From an uncultured Sulfitobacter sp. (GTDB lineage Bacteria > Pseudomonadota > Alphaproteobacteria > Rhodobacterales > Rhodobacteraceae), in assembly GCA_947502265.1 (NCBI GenBank), contig CANMZB010000004.1, positions 62,001-126,000 of the forward strand: DNA of 64,000 nucleotides, read 5' to 3'. Position numbers and translations under genes: made by a program. This document shows, one piece after another, positions 51,702 through 61,038 of the stretch (its first letter is position 1; each line of letters starts with the position of its first letter). The notes beneath the pieces are model-generated. The model searched no databases and was not told the DNA's origin. It saw only the letters and a list, made by a program, of their open reading frames with translations.

Positions 51702-53567
51702 CTACCCTCGTTCGTGAAAGTAGGCGTAAATCGTCTCCGCCAACGCGTCCGAGACTCCGCCAACCGCCTTTAGGTCGCTCAGATTCGCGCGACCTACCGC
51801 CTTGGCCGAGCCGAAATGCGCCAATAACGCGCGTTTGCGGGCCGCACCGACGCCCGGCACTTCGTCCAAAGGTGTGGCCCCCACCGCCTTGGCCCGCTTC
51901 GCGCGGTGCGTGCCGATGGCAAAACGGTGCGCCTCGTCGCGCATCCGCTGGACAAAATAAAGCACGGGATCATTATGGCGCAGGGCTTTGACCGGCTTGC
52001 CTGTCCGGTAGAATTCTTCCTTGCCCGCGTTGCGCTCCACGCCCTTCGCCACCCCCACCATCGGGATGTCCTGCACGCCGTATTCTTCCATGATCCCGTT
52101 GACCGCGCTCACTTGCCCCGCGCCACCATCGATCAACAGAAGGTCCGGCCACATGCCGTTCTTGCGCTCGGGGTCTTCCTTGATCAGCCGTTTGAAACGC
52201 CGCGTCAGCACTTCTTTCATCATCCCGAAATCATCGCCGGGCGTGAGATCGTCACCGCGAATATTGAATTTTCGGTACTGGTTTTTCATCATCCCTTCGG
52301 GACCGGCCACCACCATCGCGCCGACCGCAAAAGCGCCCTGAATGTGCGAGTTGTCGTAGATCTCGATCCGCTCCGGCACTTTTGGCAAATCGAACGCCGC
52401 AGTCAGGCCGTTGAGCAGGTTTTTCTGCGTCGCACTCTCCGCCATCTTGCGCGCAAGGCTCTCGCGCGCGTTGCGCAGTGCGCCGTCCACCAGCTCTGCC
52501 TTTTCGCCGCGCTGCGGCACCAGTATCTCGACCTTACGGCCCAATTTTCCCGACAGCGCTTCGGTCATCAGATCGAGGTTTTCGATGCCATTGCTCAGGA
52601 TCAGCTGGCGCGGCGGCTCGCGCGTGTCATAGAACTGCCCGATAAACGCTTCGAGCGTTTCGGCAGCATCCACGTCCTCGCCCACGCGCGGATAATAATC
52701 ATGGTTACCCCAGTTCTGCCCCGAGCGGATAAAGAACACCTGCACACAGGCCTGCCCGTCCTGCAAATGCAACGCAATGATGTCAGCTTCGTCAACGCCT
52801 TTAGGGTTTATTCCCTGCGCGGTCTGCACTTGCGTCAGCGCCTTGATCCGGTCGCGCAAGGCCGCCGCCCGCTCGAACTCCATCGCGTCCGAGGCTTGGG
52901 ACATCTCGCTCGCAAGGCGGGTCTGGATGCCGGTAGACTTGCCCGCCAGAAACGTTTGCGCATCGCGCACGGTCTGGCTGTAATCTTCGGCGCTGATTTT
53001 ACCGACACAAGGGGCCGAGCATCGCTTGATCTGGTATTGCAGGCAGGGCCGTGTGCGGCTTTCGAACATCGAATCGGAACAGTCACGTAGTAAAAACACC
53101 CGCTGAAGCTGGTTCAACGTCCGGTTTACGGCACCCGCACTGGCGAAAGGACCATAATAGGCCCCTTTCTCCTTCTTGGCGCCGCGATGTTTCTTGATCT
53201 GGGGAAACTCATCGTCCGCCGTCACCAGAATGTTGGGAAAGCTTTTATCGTCGCGCAGCAGCACGTTGAATTTTGGCTTGAGCTGCTTGATGAGGTTGTG
53301 CTCAAGCAACAGCGCTTCGGTCTCGGTCTTGGTTGTCAGGAACATCATCGCGGCGGTGTTTGCGATCATCCGTGCGATTCGCGCAGAATGGCCCGTAGGA
53401 CGTGCATAACTGCTCACCCGCGCGCGCAAATTGCGCGCCTTGCCCACATAAAGCACGCGACTTTCGCTATCCAGCATCCGGTAAACGCCCGGAGAGCTAT
53501 CCAGAGTCTTGAGATATCCCTGAATAACATTGTGGCCGGTCGCGGGTATTTCAGCAGGTGCAGCCAT
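51702..53567 (-). CDS. uvrC: Excinuclease ABC subunit C
   Basis: Dual-incision nuclease of nucleotide excision repair. 621 residues: GIY-YIG domain (GVYRMLDSESRVLYVGKARN) at residues 30-105, Cys region SRTRPCLQYQIKRCSAPCVG, UVR helix region near residue 210, RNase H-like 5'-nuclease (EIYDNSHIQGAFAVGAMVV, LLIDGGAGQVSAVNGI) and a C-terminal double helix-hairpin-helix (DEVPGVGAARKRALLAHFGS). Full length. Its upstream region (53568-53848) is AT-rich with DnaA-box-like repeats. Confidence 0.96.
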   Translation of the reverse strand: MAAPAEIPATGHNVIQGYLKTLDSSPGVYRMLDSESRVLYVGKARNLRARVSSYARPTGHSARIARMIANTAAMMFLTTKTETEALLLEHNLIKQLKPKFNVLLRDDKSFPNILVTADDEFPQIKKHRGAKKEKGAYYGPFASAGAVNRTLNQLQRVFLLRDCSDSMFESRTRPCLQYQIKRCSAPCVGKISAEDYSQTVRDAQTFLAGKSTGIQTRLASEMSQASDAMEFERAAALRDRIKALTQVQTAQGINPKGVDEADIIALHLQDGQACVQVFFIRSGQNWGNHDYYPRVGEDVDAAETLEAFIGQFYDTREPPRQLILSNGIENLDLMTEALSGKLGRKVEILVPQRGEKAELVDGALRNARESLARKMAESATQKNLLNGLTAAFDLPKVPERIEIYDNSHIQGAFAVGAMVVAGPEGMMKNQYRKFNIRGDDLTPGDDFGMMKEVLTRRFKRLIKEDPERKNGMWPDLLLIDGGAGQVSAVNGIMEEYGVQDIPMVGVAKGVERNAGKEEFYRTGKPVKALRHNDPVLYFVQRMRDEAHRFAIGTHRAKRAKAVGATPLDEVPGVGAARKRALLAHFGSAKAVGRANLSDLKAVGGVSDALAETIYAYFHERG

Positions 53568-53636
53568 GTCCGTTCGATTCTTCCTTCCACGTCATGTTTC
53601 AACAGCAGCTTCAATAGTTAACCTGTCCACGTTTCC

Positions 53637-53645
53637 TGTGGATAA
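53637..53645 (-). promoter_or_regulatory. DnaA-box match upstream of uvrC
   Basis: Minus strand TTATCCACA, a perfect DnaA box. A near copy TTATGGACA lies 12 bases upstream, so AGTTATGGACAG and AGTTATCCACAG form an 11-of-12 tandem direct repeat in the uvrC leader. Confidence 0.5.
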
Positions 53646-53705
53646 CTCTGTCCATAACTTTCTCAGGACTGCATATTTCCGTTAGTTTAAAGCTAGTTCA
53701 TCAAT

Positions 53706-53724
53706 ATGCCTAATAATTAGGCAT
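53706..53724. promoter_or_regulatory. 8-bp perfect palindrome in the AT-rich uvrC upstream region
   Basis: ATGCCTAA-TAA-TTAGGCAT. It sits about 140 bases before uvrC in a stretch (about 53590-53820) much richer in A+T than the rest of the window. It may be a repressor site; no regulator gene is adjacent. Confidence 0.45.
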
Positions 53725-53848
53725 TTACTTAACCCACTGCTTTAAATCAGTATATTTTATTCGACCCCATTTTCATGTGCTTTTGACCGCTTTTCTGTAA
53801 CATTTTACGCCCCGAAGCCGCATAGGTGCAAAACTATCACGCCGCAGG

Positions 53849-54628
53849 TTATTCAATGCCGATCACGTCCGGAGTTTGCCACGCCAGATGCTGCCCGCCA
53901 TCCACACATAAAAGCTGGCCTGTCACTGCCGGTGCATCCAGAAAATACCCCAGCGCGGCAGTGATATCCGTCGTATTTGCACCACGTCCCAGAACGGTTG
54001 CGTTTCTTTGCGCGTCGAAATGTGCTTGTGACTGCCTGCTGCCCTGCAATGTCGGGCCCGGACCGATGGCATTCACCCGAATGGCCGGAGACAGCGCTTG
54101 CGCCGCCGTCCGGGTAAGCGCCCAAAGCCCCATCTTGGCGATTGTGTAGGTCATGAATTCCGGCGTCAGCTTGCGCACCCGTTGATCCAGCATATTCACG
54201 ATCAGACCGGTCGCGGTCGGTTCCTGGTGCGCGTCTTGCACCGGCTCCAGCCCTTGCGCGGCCATCGCCTGTGTCAGCACAAAAGGCGCCCGCAGGTTCG
54301 AGTCGAGATGTTTGTCCCAACTGTCGCGCGTGGCAGTGGTGATGTTGTCATACTCGAAAATCGAGGCGTTGTTGATCAGACAGGTGATCGGCCCGCCCAG
54401 CGCCTCTGCCGCGTCAGGCAGCAAGGCTTCCATTGCGCGCTCTTCCAACAGGTCGGCCCGAAGCGTTACCGCACTCCGCCCCATCGCCTTGATCGCATCT
54501 GCAACTTCATGCGCCCCGGCCTGCGACGATGCGTAGTGCACCGCCACGTCATAGCCGCGCCCGGCAAGATACAACGCCATCGCGCGGCCCAGACGTTTTC
54601 CCGCACCTGTTACCAATGCCCGTTTCAT
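53849..54628 (-). CDS. SDR oxidoreductase, FolM/pteridine-reductase-like
   Basis: 259 residues, NAD(P)(H)-binding. It begins RALVTGAGKRLGRAMALYLA, i.e. TGxxxRLG in place of the common TGxxxGIG, then LINNASIFEYDN, NMLDQRVRKLTPEFMTYTIA (Asp where most SDRs have Ser, then Tyr and the Lys of YTIAK). Those two features mark pteridine reductases (PTR1) and FolM dihydromonapterin reductases. Reduction of a pterin is therefore likely but unproved. Followed at the 3' end by the long uvrC upstream region; the antiporter gene is 9 bases ahead on the same strand. Confidence 0.83.
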   Translation of the reverse strand: MKRALVTGAGKRLGRAMALYLAGRGYDVAVHYASSQAGAHEVADAIKAMGRSAVTLRADLLEERAMEALLPDAAEALGGPITCLINNASIFEYDNITTATRDSWDKHLDSNLRAPFVLTQAMAAQGLEPVQDAHQEPTATGLIVNMLDQRVRKLTPEFMTYTIAKMGLWALTRTAAQALSPAIRVNAIGPGPTLQGSRQSQAHFDAQRNATVLGRGANTTDITAALGYFLDAPAVTGQLLCVDGGQHLAWQTPDVIGIE

Positions 54629-54637
54629 ACCTGATCC

Positions 54638-55600
54638 TCAGCCTGCCAGCAAAAGATAAAGATAGCCCCCGTAAAGCAGGGTCAAGACGATGCCCCAGAC
54701 ACGCGTGATGTCGCGGCCCAGATAGACAAAGGGGATCAACAGCAGCGATGCGGCCAGCATTACCCAAAGATCAAAGCGCAGGAATTCGGGATCGACAGAA
54801 ATTGGCCCGACAAGGCTGGCGATGCCGATGATTGCCAGAAGGTTGAACATGTTGGAGCCAATGACGTTACCCAGCGCCACATCGGCCTGACGGCGCAATG
54901 CCGCGACCACCGTTGTCGCCAGCTCGGGCAGCGATGTTCCCACGGCCACAAGCGTCAGCCCGATAACCGTTTCGCTGATGCCGAAGGTCCGCGCAATGAT
55001 CGTGGCATTATCAACCAGCAACGCCGCGCCCAGCGGCAGCCCGACAAGGCCCAGCACCAGATACACGCCAATGCGCCAACCCGGCATGTCGGGATCGACA
55101 CCTTCAATGTCTTCTTCCTTGTCCACAGCGCAGGCCTGATCCGCCTTGCGGTGGGCGCGCGCATCGCGCGCCGCGTCCAGCAGCATTGCCGCCAACGCAA
55201 CCAGCAGCACAATTGCCGCGATCCAATCGAACACACCGCGAAACGCCAGCGCGATAAACAACACCGAAGCAGCGATCATATGCTGGTACGATTTCCGTGT
55301 ACTGCATTCAGACGTGTGCATCGTGGCCAACATCGCCGGCACCCCGAGCACCATCAGGATGTTCGCCGTATTCGAGCCGACGACATTGCCCAACGCCAGC
55401 CCCGAAACACCGTCCAGCACCGCCTTGATCGAGACCAGAAGTTCGGGCGCGGAGGTGCCGAAGGCAACGATTGTCAGACTGACGATCAGCGCAGGCACAC
55501 CCAACCGCAAGCTGAGGTTCACAGCGCCCTTCACCAGCGCATCCCCCGCCAACAGCAGGATCACCAGCCCTAGACCGCACAAAAGCCACGCAGTCATCAT
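54638..55600 (-). CDS. Calcium/sodium:proton antiporter, CaCA family (YrbG-like)
   Basis: 320 residues, about ten hydrophobic segments. The two inverted alpha-repeats are clear: AFGTSAPELLVSIKAVLDGV with ALGNVVGSNTANILMVLGV, and AVGTSLPELATTVVAALRRQ with ALGNVIGSNMFNLLAIIGI; each carries the G-T-S-x-P-E and G-N-x-x-G-S-N ion-binding motifs. An acidic loop in the middle (DKEEDIEGVDPD) may sense calcium. Start in ATGATG overlapping the stop of the 55-residue gene by four bases. Confidence 0.9.
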   Translation of the reverse strand: MMTAWLLCGLGLVILLLAGDALVKGAVNLSLRLGVPALIVSLTIVAFGTSAPELLVSIKAVLDGVSGLALGNVVGSNTANILMVLGVPAMLATMHTSECSTRKSYQHMIAASVLFIALAFRGVFDWIAAIVLLVALAAMLLDAARDARAHRKADQACAVDKEEDIEGVDPDMPGWRIGVYLVLGLVGLPLGAALLVDNATIIARTFGISETVIGLTLVAVGTSLPELATTVVAALRRQADVALGNVIGSNMFNLLAIIGIASLVGPISVDPEFLRFDLWVMLAASLLLIPFVYLGRDITRVWGIVLTLLYGGYLYLLLAG

Positions 55601-55764
55601 CCTTGTTTTCCTCCGCAGGCGCAGGGCCCTTTGCCGATGCGATACCTGCCACAGCTACGGCATTTGTGTTGGGTCAACGTCTTGCCACCGATCCAGTGCA
55701 TTTTACCGAACCAGCCAAGCACGCCGATGAAAACCAGAAACAGGACAACAATCTTGAGGATCAT
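55597..55764 (-). CDS. 55-residue membrane protein with zinc-ribbon-like tail
   Basis: One N-terminal hydrophobic helix (MILKIVVLFLVFIGVLGWFG) and a tail with CRSCGRYRIGKGPCACGG: two Cys pairs (C-x2-C and C-x-C) as in a rubredoxin-knuckle zinc ribbon. Starts 1 base after the S49 peptidase stop and overlaps the antiporter by four bases, so it is in the same transcript. Small, but supported by tight packing and Cys pattern. Function unknown. Confidence 0.72.
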   Translation of the reverse strand: MILKIVVLFLVFIGVLGWFGKMHWIGGKTLTQHKCRSCGRYRIGKGPCACGGKQG

Positions 55765-55765
55765 A

Positions 55766-56566
55766 TTACAAACCAAACCGCGCGAATTGCGCGCGCTCTT
55801 CGATCCCGTGCAGCGCATCACCCATGATCCGCGCACCAAAACGTCCAAGCAATCCGCGCCGCGCACCGTAACGGCGCAGTTGCACCCTCTTGCCGAAACG
55901 CTCTTGCAGGTGCGGCATGAGATGGCCCACGCCATCAATCAATCCCAGCTCGACCGCCTTGTGCGCCAGCCAGATTTCACCGGTGAAAAGATCCCGCTCC
56001 TCCGTCAGCTTACCCGCGCGCCGCGCGGTGATGTGGTCTTTGAAATTGGTGTGGATGTCTTCCAGCAACTCTTTGAGGCGGGCAACATCTTCGGGCTTTT
56101 CGGGGCGGAAAGGGTCAAGCATCGCTTTGGAGTTACCCGCCGTATACACGCGCCGCTCCACGCCGTAACGCTCAAGCAACTCATGCACGCCAAATCCCGC
56201 AGAAATCACTCCGATGGACCCGACAACAGAATTGGGATCGGCATAGATTTCATCCGCTGCCACAGCCAGCCAATATCCACCCGAGGCCGCTACGTCTTCG
56301 ACATAGGCAATAACGGGAATGTTCTTTTCTTTCGCCAGCCGCCGGATGCGCGCAGCGATCAGGGAAGACTGCACCGGACTGCCCCCCGGCGAGTTCACTT
56401 CGAGCGCCACAGCGACAGGTTTGCCTTTGGAAAAGGCCTTTTCAATCACAGGACCGATAGAGGCGTCATTCAGCGCCCCGCGACCGGAAGATGCAATCAT
56501 CCCCGACAGCCGGATAACGGCAACCGTGGGCTTGTTCTTGATAAAGGGGGGGTGCCAGCGTTTCAT
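55766..56566 (-). CDS. S49-family serine peptidase (SppA/SohB-like)
   Basis: 266 residues, with VAVIRLSGMIASSGRGALND, LEVNSPGGSPVQSSLIAARI, the catalytic Ser in EDVAASGGYWLAVAADEIYA and VGSIGVISAGFGVHELLERY; the general-base Lys is expected in YTAGNSKAMLDPF. It lacks the N-terminal TM helix of SohB, so it may be cytoplasmic or peripherally attached, cutting signal-peptide remnants or other small substrates. An ATG 12 codons earlier exists. Confidence 0.88.
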   Translation of the reverse strand: MKRWHPPFIKNKPTVAVIRLSGMIASSGRGALNDASIGPVIEKAFSKGKPVAVALEVNSPGGSPVQSSLIAARIRRLAKEKNIPVIAYVEDVAASGGYWLAVAADEIYADPNSVVGSIGVISAGFGVHELLERYGVERRVYTAGNSKAMLDPFRPEKPEDVARLKELLEDIHTNFKDHITARRAGKLTEERDLFTGEIWLAHKAVELGLIDGVGHLMPHLQERFGKRVQLRRYGARRGLLGRFGARIMGDALHGIEERAQFARFGL

Positions 56567-56630
56567 AAGCCTACATGTAAAGTCGGGCAGCGCCAGCAAC
56601 AAGGAGGGCGCCGCGAATAAGTCCGCCGTC

Positions 56631-57392
56631 TCATTGACGAATGCGCCAGCCGGTGCGGAATATCCACCAGATCACCGCCAGACAAAGGCCGGTAAAGCCG
56701 GTAATCGCCAGCAGACTGATGCCAATCGACACATCCGCAGACCCGAAAAACGACCAGCGAAACCCCGAAATAAGGTAAACCACCGGATTGAAATGCGAGA
56801 TGACCTGCCAGACCGGCGGCAGCATCGTGATCGAATAGAACGAACCACCCAGAAAAACCAACGGTGTCACGATCAGCAGCGGCACCAGTTGCAACTGTTC
56901 GAAGTTGCCCGCCCAGATACCGATGATGAACCCCATCAGTGAGAAACTGATACAGGTGAGAATTAGAAACCCGACCATGGCCAGCGGGTGCTGGATTTCG
57001 AAATCAACGAACACAAAGGCCGTGAGCAGGATGATCACCCCGATAAACAGCGCCTTGGTCGCCGCCGCGCCGACATAGCCCATGACGATCTCAAGAAAGT
57101 TCACCGGTGCCGAGAGCAGTTCGAATATCGTGCCGATGAATTTCGGGAAATAGATGCCAAAGCTCGCGTTAGAGATAGATTGCGTGATCACGCTGAGCAT
57201 GATCAGCCCCGGTACGATGAACGCGCCATAGCTGACACCCTCGACCTGATCTATGCGGCTGCCGATGGCCGCGCCGAACACCACGAAATACAGCGAGGTA
57301 GAAAGCACAGGCGAGATAAAGCTTTGGGCCATGGTGCGGAAAAAACGTGCCATCTCGAAGACATAGATGGATTTTATCGCGGTCCAGTTCAT
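56631..57392 (-). CDS. ABC-2-type exporter permease
   Basis: 253-residue inner-membrane protein with six hydrophobic segments: [76 protein letters not shown] and the ABC2 motif near [20 protein letters not shown]. Overlaps the ATPase gene by four bases. Homologous exporters move drugs, polysaccharides or lipids; substrate unknown. Confidence 0.88.
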   Translation of the reverse strand: MNWTAIKSIYVFEMARFFRTMAQSFISPVLSTSLYFVVFGAAIGSRIDQVEGVSYGAFIVPGLIMLSVITQSISNASFGIYFPKFIGTIFELLSAPVNFLEIVMGYVGAAATKALFIGVIILLTAFVFVDFEIQHPLAMVGFLILTCISFSLMGFIIGIWAGNFEQLQLVPLLIVTPLVFLGGSFYSITMLPPVWQVISHFNPVVYLISGFRWSFFGSADVSIGISLLAITGFTGLCLAVIWWIFRTGWRIRQ

Positions 57393-58321
57393 GCCGGATC
57401 TCCTTCGTGTACGAGGTCCACAAAGATGTCCTCAAGGCTGGATTGGCGGGTGACGACATCGCTGAGAACCAGACCGGCGGCAGCAACATCGGACAGCAGT
57501 TTGGTGATGCCTGTCCGCTCGCTGCGCGTGTCATACGTGTAAACCAGCGCGGTGCCGTCTTCGGTCAGGCGCAGCGCGTCCGATTGCAGGCTGGCCGGAA
57601 TGGCATCGATTCTGGTGGTCAACTGCACCTCAAGCTCTTTCTTGCCCATGCGGGTCATCAGCTTGTGCTTATCCTCGACCAGCAGGATTTCTCCCTGCGC
57701 AATCACACCGATGCGATCCGCGATGGCTTCGGCTTCTTCGATATAATGGGTGGTGAGGATGATGGTGACACCGTCCCGCTTCAGCTCGGCCACGATTTCC
57801 CACATGTCGCGGCGCAGTTCCACATCGACGCCTGCCGTCGGCTCGTCCAGAAACAGAACGCGCGGCTCGTGCGACAACGCTTTGGCAATCAGCACACGGC
57901 GCTTCATCCCGCCTGAAAGCTCGCGGATCTGGTTGTCGCGCTTGTCCCAGAGGGACAGTTGTTTGAGGATTTTTTCGATCAGCGCAGGGTTGGAAGGCTT
58001 GCCAAACAAACCGCGCGAGAATTTTACCGTATTGCGCACCCGCTCGAACGGCTCAAGGTTGATTTCCTGCGGGACCAGACCGATCATCGCGCGGGCGGCG
58101 CGAAAATCGCGGATTGTGTCGTACCCGCCCACAGTCACAGTGCCGGACGTGGCGGTCGTAATGCCGCAAGCGGTTGAAATCAGCGTGGTCTTGCCCGCCC
58201 CGTTCGGGCCGAGCAGCGCAAGGATCTCGCCTTCCCTGATCTGGAGGTTCACCCCCTTGAGCGCTTCAAAGCCGTCGGCATAGGCTTTGCGCAGGTCTTT
58301 GACGTCCAGAATTGTGGGCAT
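57389..58321 (-). CDS. ABC exporter ATP-binding protein
   Basis: 310 residues: Walker [21 protein letters not shown], signature [18 protein letters not shown], Walker [22 protein letters not shown]-loop [14 protein letters not shown]-terminal extension of about 90 residues after the ATPase core is typical of ABC-2 (DrrA-like) exporters. Coupled with the downstream permease gene. Confidence 0.92.
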   Translation of the reverse strand: MPTILDVKDLRKAYADGFEALKGVNLQIREGEILALLGPNGAGKTTLISTACGITTATSGTVTVGGYDTIRDFRAARAMIGLVPQEINLEPFERVRNTVKFSRGLFGKPSNPALIEKILKQLSLWDKRDNQIRELSGGMKRRVLIAKALSHEPRVLFLDEPTAGVDVELRRDMWEIVAELKRDGVTIILTTHYIEEAEAIADRIGVIAQGEILLVEDKHKLMTRMGKKELEVQLTTRIDAIPASLQSDALRLTEDGTALVYTYDTRSERTGITKLLSDVAAAGLVLSDVVTRQSSLEDIFVDLVHEGDPA

Positions 58322-58388
58322 GGCACTCTCCGCTCTCAGGTGCTTGTACCTAGAACGGATTATACAAGGTCAACAAGGGGCCGCGGTT

Positions 58389-58898
58389 TCAACCTTTATC
58401 GCGGCCGAACCAGCCTTTCCTGGCAGGGGCGTCTTCGGTGTTTTCCCCTTCGGGTGCCGGTCCTTCAAGCTGTTCCTGCAAGTTGGCAAAAAACTGGTCG
58501 GCCATCTTTTTGGCGAAACCGTCGATGATCCGGCTACCCAGTTGCGCCAGCTTGCCGCCCACCTTGGCCTCGACATCATAACTCAGCTCGCAACCGCCGT
58601 CCTTTTCAACCAGCCGCACGTCTGCCTCGCCCTTGGCGAACCCTGCCGCGCCGCCCTTGCCCGCGCCCGACAGCTTGAGGGACGCGTTTTCCACCATGTC
58701 GCTGATAGATACTTCGCCCTTGAAGGTCGCCTTCACGGGGCCGACCTTTTGCACCACTGTCGCCTCGAACCCCTCCTCCGGAGAGCCGGTGACCTCTTGT
58801 GCGCCCGGCACGCATGCCTTGAGCACTTCGGGGTCAAGCAATGCGGCATAGACCTGCGCCGGGGATACCGCGATCTGGCGGGTGTCGCTCATCTGCAT
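58389..58898 (-). CDS. CoxG/SRPBCC-family protein
   Basis: 169 residues: AVSPAQVYAALLDPEVLKAC and PGAQEVTGSPEEGFEATVVQ, GEVSISDMVENASLKLSGAG, SYDVEAKVGGKLAQLGSRII then DGFAKKMADQFF. This is the CoxG pattern (start-domain-like hydrophobic cavity). CoxG recruits carbon-monoxide dehydrogenase to the membrane, but orthologues occur without CO genes, as here. Start set by GAGGAGG 6 bases before the ATG. A Gly/Glu-rich tail follows the domain. Confidence 0.85.
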   Translation of the reverse strand: MQMSDTRQIAVSPAQVYAALLDPEVLKACVPGAQEVTGSPEEGFEATVVQKVGPVKATFKGEVSISDMVENASLKLSGAGKGGAAGFAKGEADVRLVEKDGGCELSYDVEAKVGGKLAQLGSRIIDGFAKKMADQFFANLQEQLEGPAPEGENTEDAPARKGWFGRDKG

Positions 58899-58977
58899 GG
58901 GAAGCCTCCTCAATTCCAATGCCCCTACGGTAGGTATTTATCTGGACACCCGCAACGGGATTGATGAGGGTGCGGAT

Positions 58978-59958
58978 ATGAACACTGGCACACAAAACAA
59001 ATCAGGCGTCGCGATTGCATTTGTGCTGTTTGGTGTGCTGTGCATTTCGGTCAATGACATGCTGATCAAACAGCTGTCATCGGGCTATCCTTTGCATCAG
59101 ATCGTGTTTTTCCGCTCATGCATCGCCATCCTGTTCAGCATGGTATTCCTGCAATTCGAAGGCGGCTGGAGCGCACTGCGCACCGATACGCCGTGGCTAC
59201 ATGCGCTGCGCGGGGTGTCGGTGGTTATTTCCAACATGTCGTTTTTTCTGGCGCTTGCCGTGCTGCCGCTGGCAGAAGCCACGGCGCTTTTCTTTGCAGC
59301 CCCTTTGTTCATCACCCTGCTGTCGATTCCCATTCTGGGCGAAAAGGTGGGGCCGGTACGCCTTGGGGCTGTGCTGGTGGGGTTCATCGGGGTCGTTATC
59401 ATGCAGCGTCCGTGGGTGCCCACCGACACGCTTACTGCGTCGCGCATCGTGTTGTTGTTGCCGGTCCTTGCCGCGCTGACCTATGCGCTGAACCAATTGA
59501 TGACCCGCAAGCTGGGCGTAAAGGCCAGGGCATCGGCACTGGCCTTCTATATCCAGTGCACATTTATCATCGTCTCCATCGGCTTTTTCATAATCGCCGG
59601 GGACGGGCGGTTTGCCGAAAGCACCACGAACGCCTCGCTTGAATTCCTGCTGCGCGCATGGGTCGTGCCGCCCGCCGAAGACCGGTGGGTCTTGTTGGCT
59701 CTGGGCGTCAATGGCGCGCTGATCGGGTATTGCCTGTCACAGGCCTATCGCATGGCGGATGCCGCGACGGTGGCACCGTTTGAATATATCGGCCTGCCCC
59801 TGTCGGTGTTCTGGGGGCTGATGATCTTTGGCCATTTGCCCACATGGGAAGTCTGGGTCGGCATCGCGCTGATCCTCGCCTCCGGCCTCTTTGTCTTCTT
59901 TCGCGAACGCGTCAAGGCGGCGCGGGTCACGCCCCGCCCTGTCGCGCGGCGCCATTAA
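58978..59958 (+). CDS. EamA/DMT-family permease
   Basis: 326 residues, ten hydrophobic segments in two EamA halves; VAIAFVLFGVLCISVNDMLI and PLHQIVFFRSCIAILFSMVF in the first, ALIGYCLSQAYRMADAATVA and PFEYIGLPLSVFWGLMIFGH in the second. Different subgroup from the YddG-like protein at 7.6 kb. Start chosen at MNTGTQNKSGVAI. It ends overlapping the convergent quinone oxidoreductase gene by four bases. Substrate unknown. Confidence 0.86.
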   Translation: MNTGTQNKSGVAIAFVLFGVLCISVNDMLIKQLSSGYPLHQIVFFRSCIAILFSMVFLQFEGGWSALRTDTPWLHALRGVSVVISNMSFFLALAVLPLAEATALFFAAPLFITLLSIPILGEKVGPVRLGAVLVGFIGVVIMQRPWVPTDTLTASRIVLLLPVLAALTYALNQLMTRKLGVKARASALAFYIQCTFIIVSIGFFIIAGDGRFAESTTNASLEFLLRAWVVPPAEDRWVLLALGVNGALIGYCLSQAYRMADAATVAPFEYIGLPLSVFWGLMIFGHLPTWEVWVGIALILASGLFVFFRERVKAARVTPRPVARRH

Positions 59959-60920
59959 GCCTTGAGATCAACGACGACCTTGCCCGTCGCCTTGCGCGTG
60001 CGCAGCAGATCCAGTGCCGCGTCCGCCTGCTCCAGAGCCAGCACATGGCTGACGTGCGGTTTGATCCGGCCCTCCACATACCATGCCATCAACGTCGTGA
60101 AGCTGTCGGTCAAAACCTTCGGGTTCAACGTGACATAGCCGCCAATATAAAAGCCCAGAACGCTCATGTTTTTGACCAACAGGATATTCGCCGGAATCTG
60201 CGGCACCTCGCCGCTGGCAAAGCCCAAAGGCAACAGCCGCGCGCCACGGTTGCACGCGCGAAACGCCGCGTCGAACTGCGCGCCGCCAACGGGATCATAA
60301 ACAACATCCGCCCCGCCCAGCGCCTTTACCGTCTCACGGATATCGGTGGTGTCCGAATCTATCAGATGGTCCGCGCCCCTCTGGCGGCAAATCTCCAGCT
60401 TGTCCGCGCCGCGCGCGCAGGCGATCACCTCGGCGCCCATGACTTTGCCAAGCTCGACCGCGGTCAGCCCCACGCCGCCGGACGCGCCCAGCACCAGCAA
60501 CCGCTCACCGCATTGCAGCTGTGCCTTGTGATCAAGCGCGATGTGGCTGGTGCCATATGCAATCAGGAACGCGGCCGCATCGACAAAAGGCATGTCTTGC
60601 GGCATCGCCACACACAAGGCCGCGGGAAGTTTCGCGTAATCCGCCAGCCCGCCGTGCCCCGCATGGGCCGCAACGCGTTGGCCCACATGAAAGCCGCGCA
60701 CGCCCTCGCCCACTTGCGTGATCGTCCCCGCCATCTCCATGCCCAACGTCACCGGCAGCGGCGGTTTTTCCTGATAGGTGCCCTTGATCAGCAACAAATC
60801 CGCGAAATTCAGCCCGCAGGCGGCAACCTCGATCACCACTTCGCCCGCTGCGGGCGTTGGCACGTCCACCTCCAATAGCTGCGGCGGCGTATTATGAGCA
60901 GTCACTTGAAACGCGCGCAT
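59955..60920 (-). CDS. NADPH:quinone oxidoreductase / zinc-less MDR family
   Basis: 321 residues. Medium-chain reductase lay-out: N-terminal GroES-like part (LEVDVPTPAAGEVVIEVAAC, GLNFADLLLIKG, TLGMEMAGTITQVGEGVRGF) and a Rossmann part with VLGASGGVGLTAVELGKVMG. No structural or catalytic zinc Cys cluster, as in QOR/CurA-type enzymes. Reduces a quinone or an enone; the physiological substrate is not known. Divergent partner is the two-component operon's 3' side after 118 bases. Confidence 0.88.
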   Translation of the reverse strand: MRAFQVTAHNTPPQLLEVDVPTPAAGEVVIEVAACGLNFADLLLIKGTYQEKPPLPVTLGMEMAGTITQVGEGVRGFHVGQRVAAHAGHGGLADYAKLPAALCVAMPQDMPFVDAAAFLIAYGTSHIALDHKAQLQCGERLLVLGASGGVGLTAVELGKVMGAEVIACARGADKLEICRQRGADHLIDSDTTDIRETVKALGGADVVYDPVGGAQFDAAFRACNRGARLLPLGFASGEVPQIPANILLVKNMSVLGFYIGGYVTLNPKVLTDSFTTLMAWYVEGRIKPHVSHVLALEQADAALDLLRTRKATGKVVVDLKA

Positions 60921-61038
60921 CGCCGTCCCTCCCTTGCAGTGTCATGGCCCGCAAAGTGAGAGCAGCCCGCCACCAATGCAACCCCGACCGAACGTAAAAC
61001 GCGCGGCATCTGCCAGCATCATGATCAGCCTTGCCGCA

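Noticed and set aside
51906-53090. 394-codon plus-strand open frame opposite uvrC
   Set aside because: Antisense shadow of uvrC, no family motif.
53568-53848. Chromosomal replication origin
   Set aside because: AT-rich with one perfect DnaA box, but only two boxes in tandem, no neighbouring dnaA, parAB, hemE or gid genes, and located between uvrC and an SDR gene; evidence is too thin.
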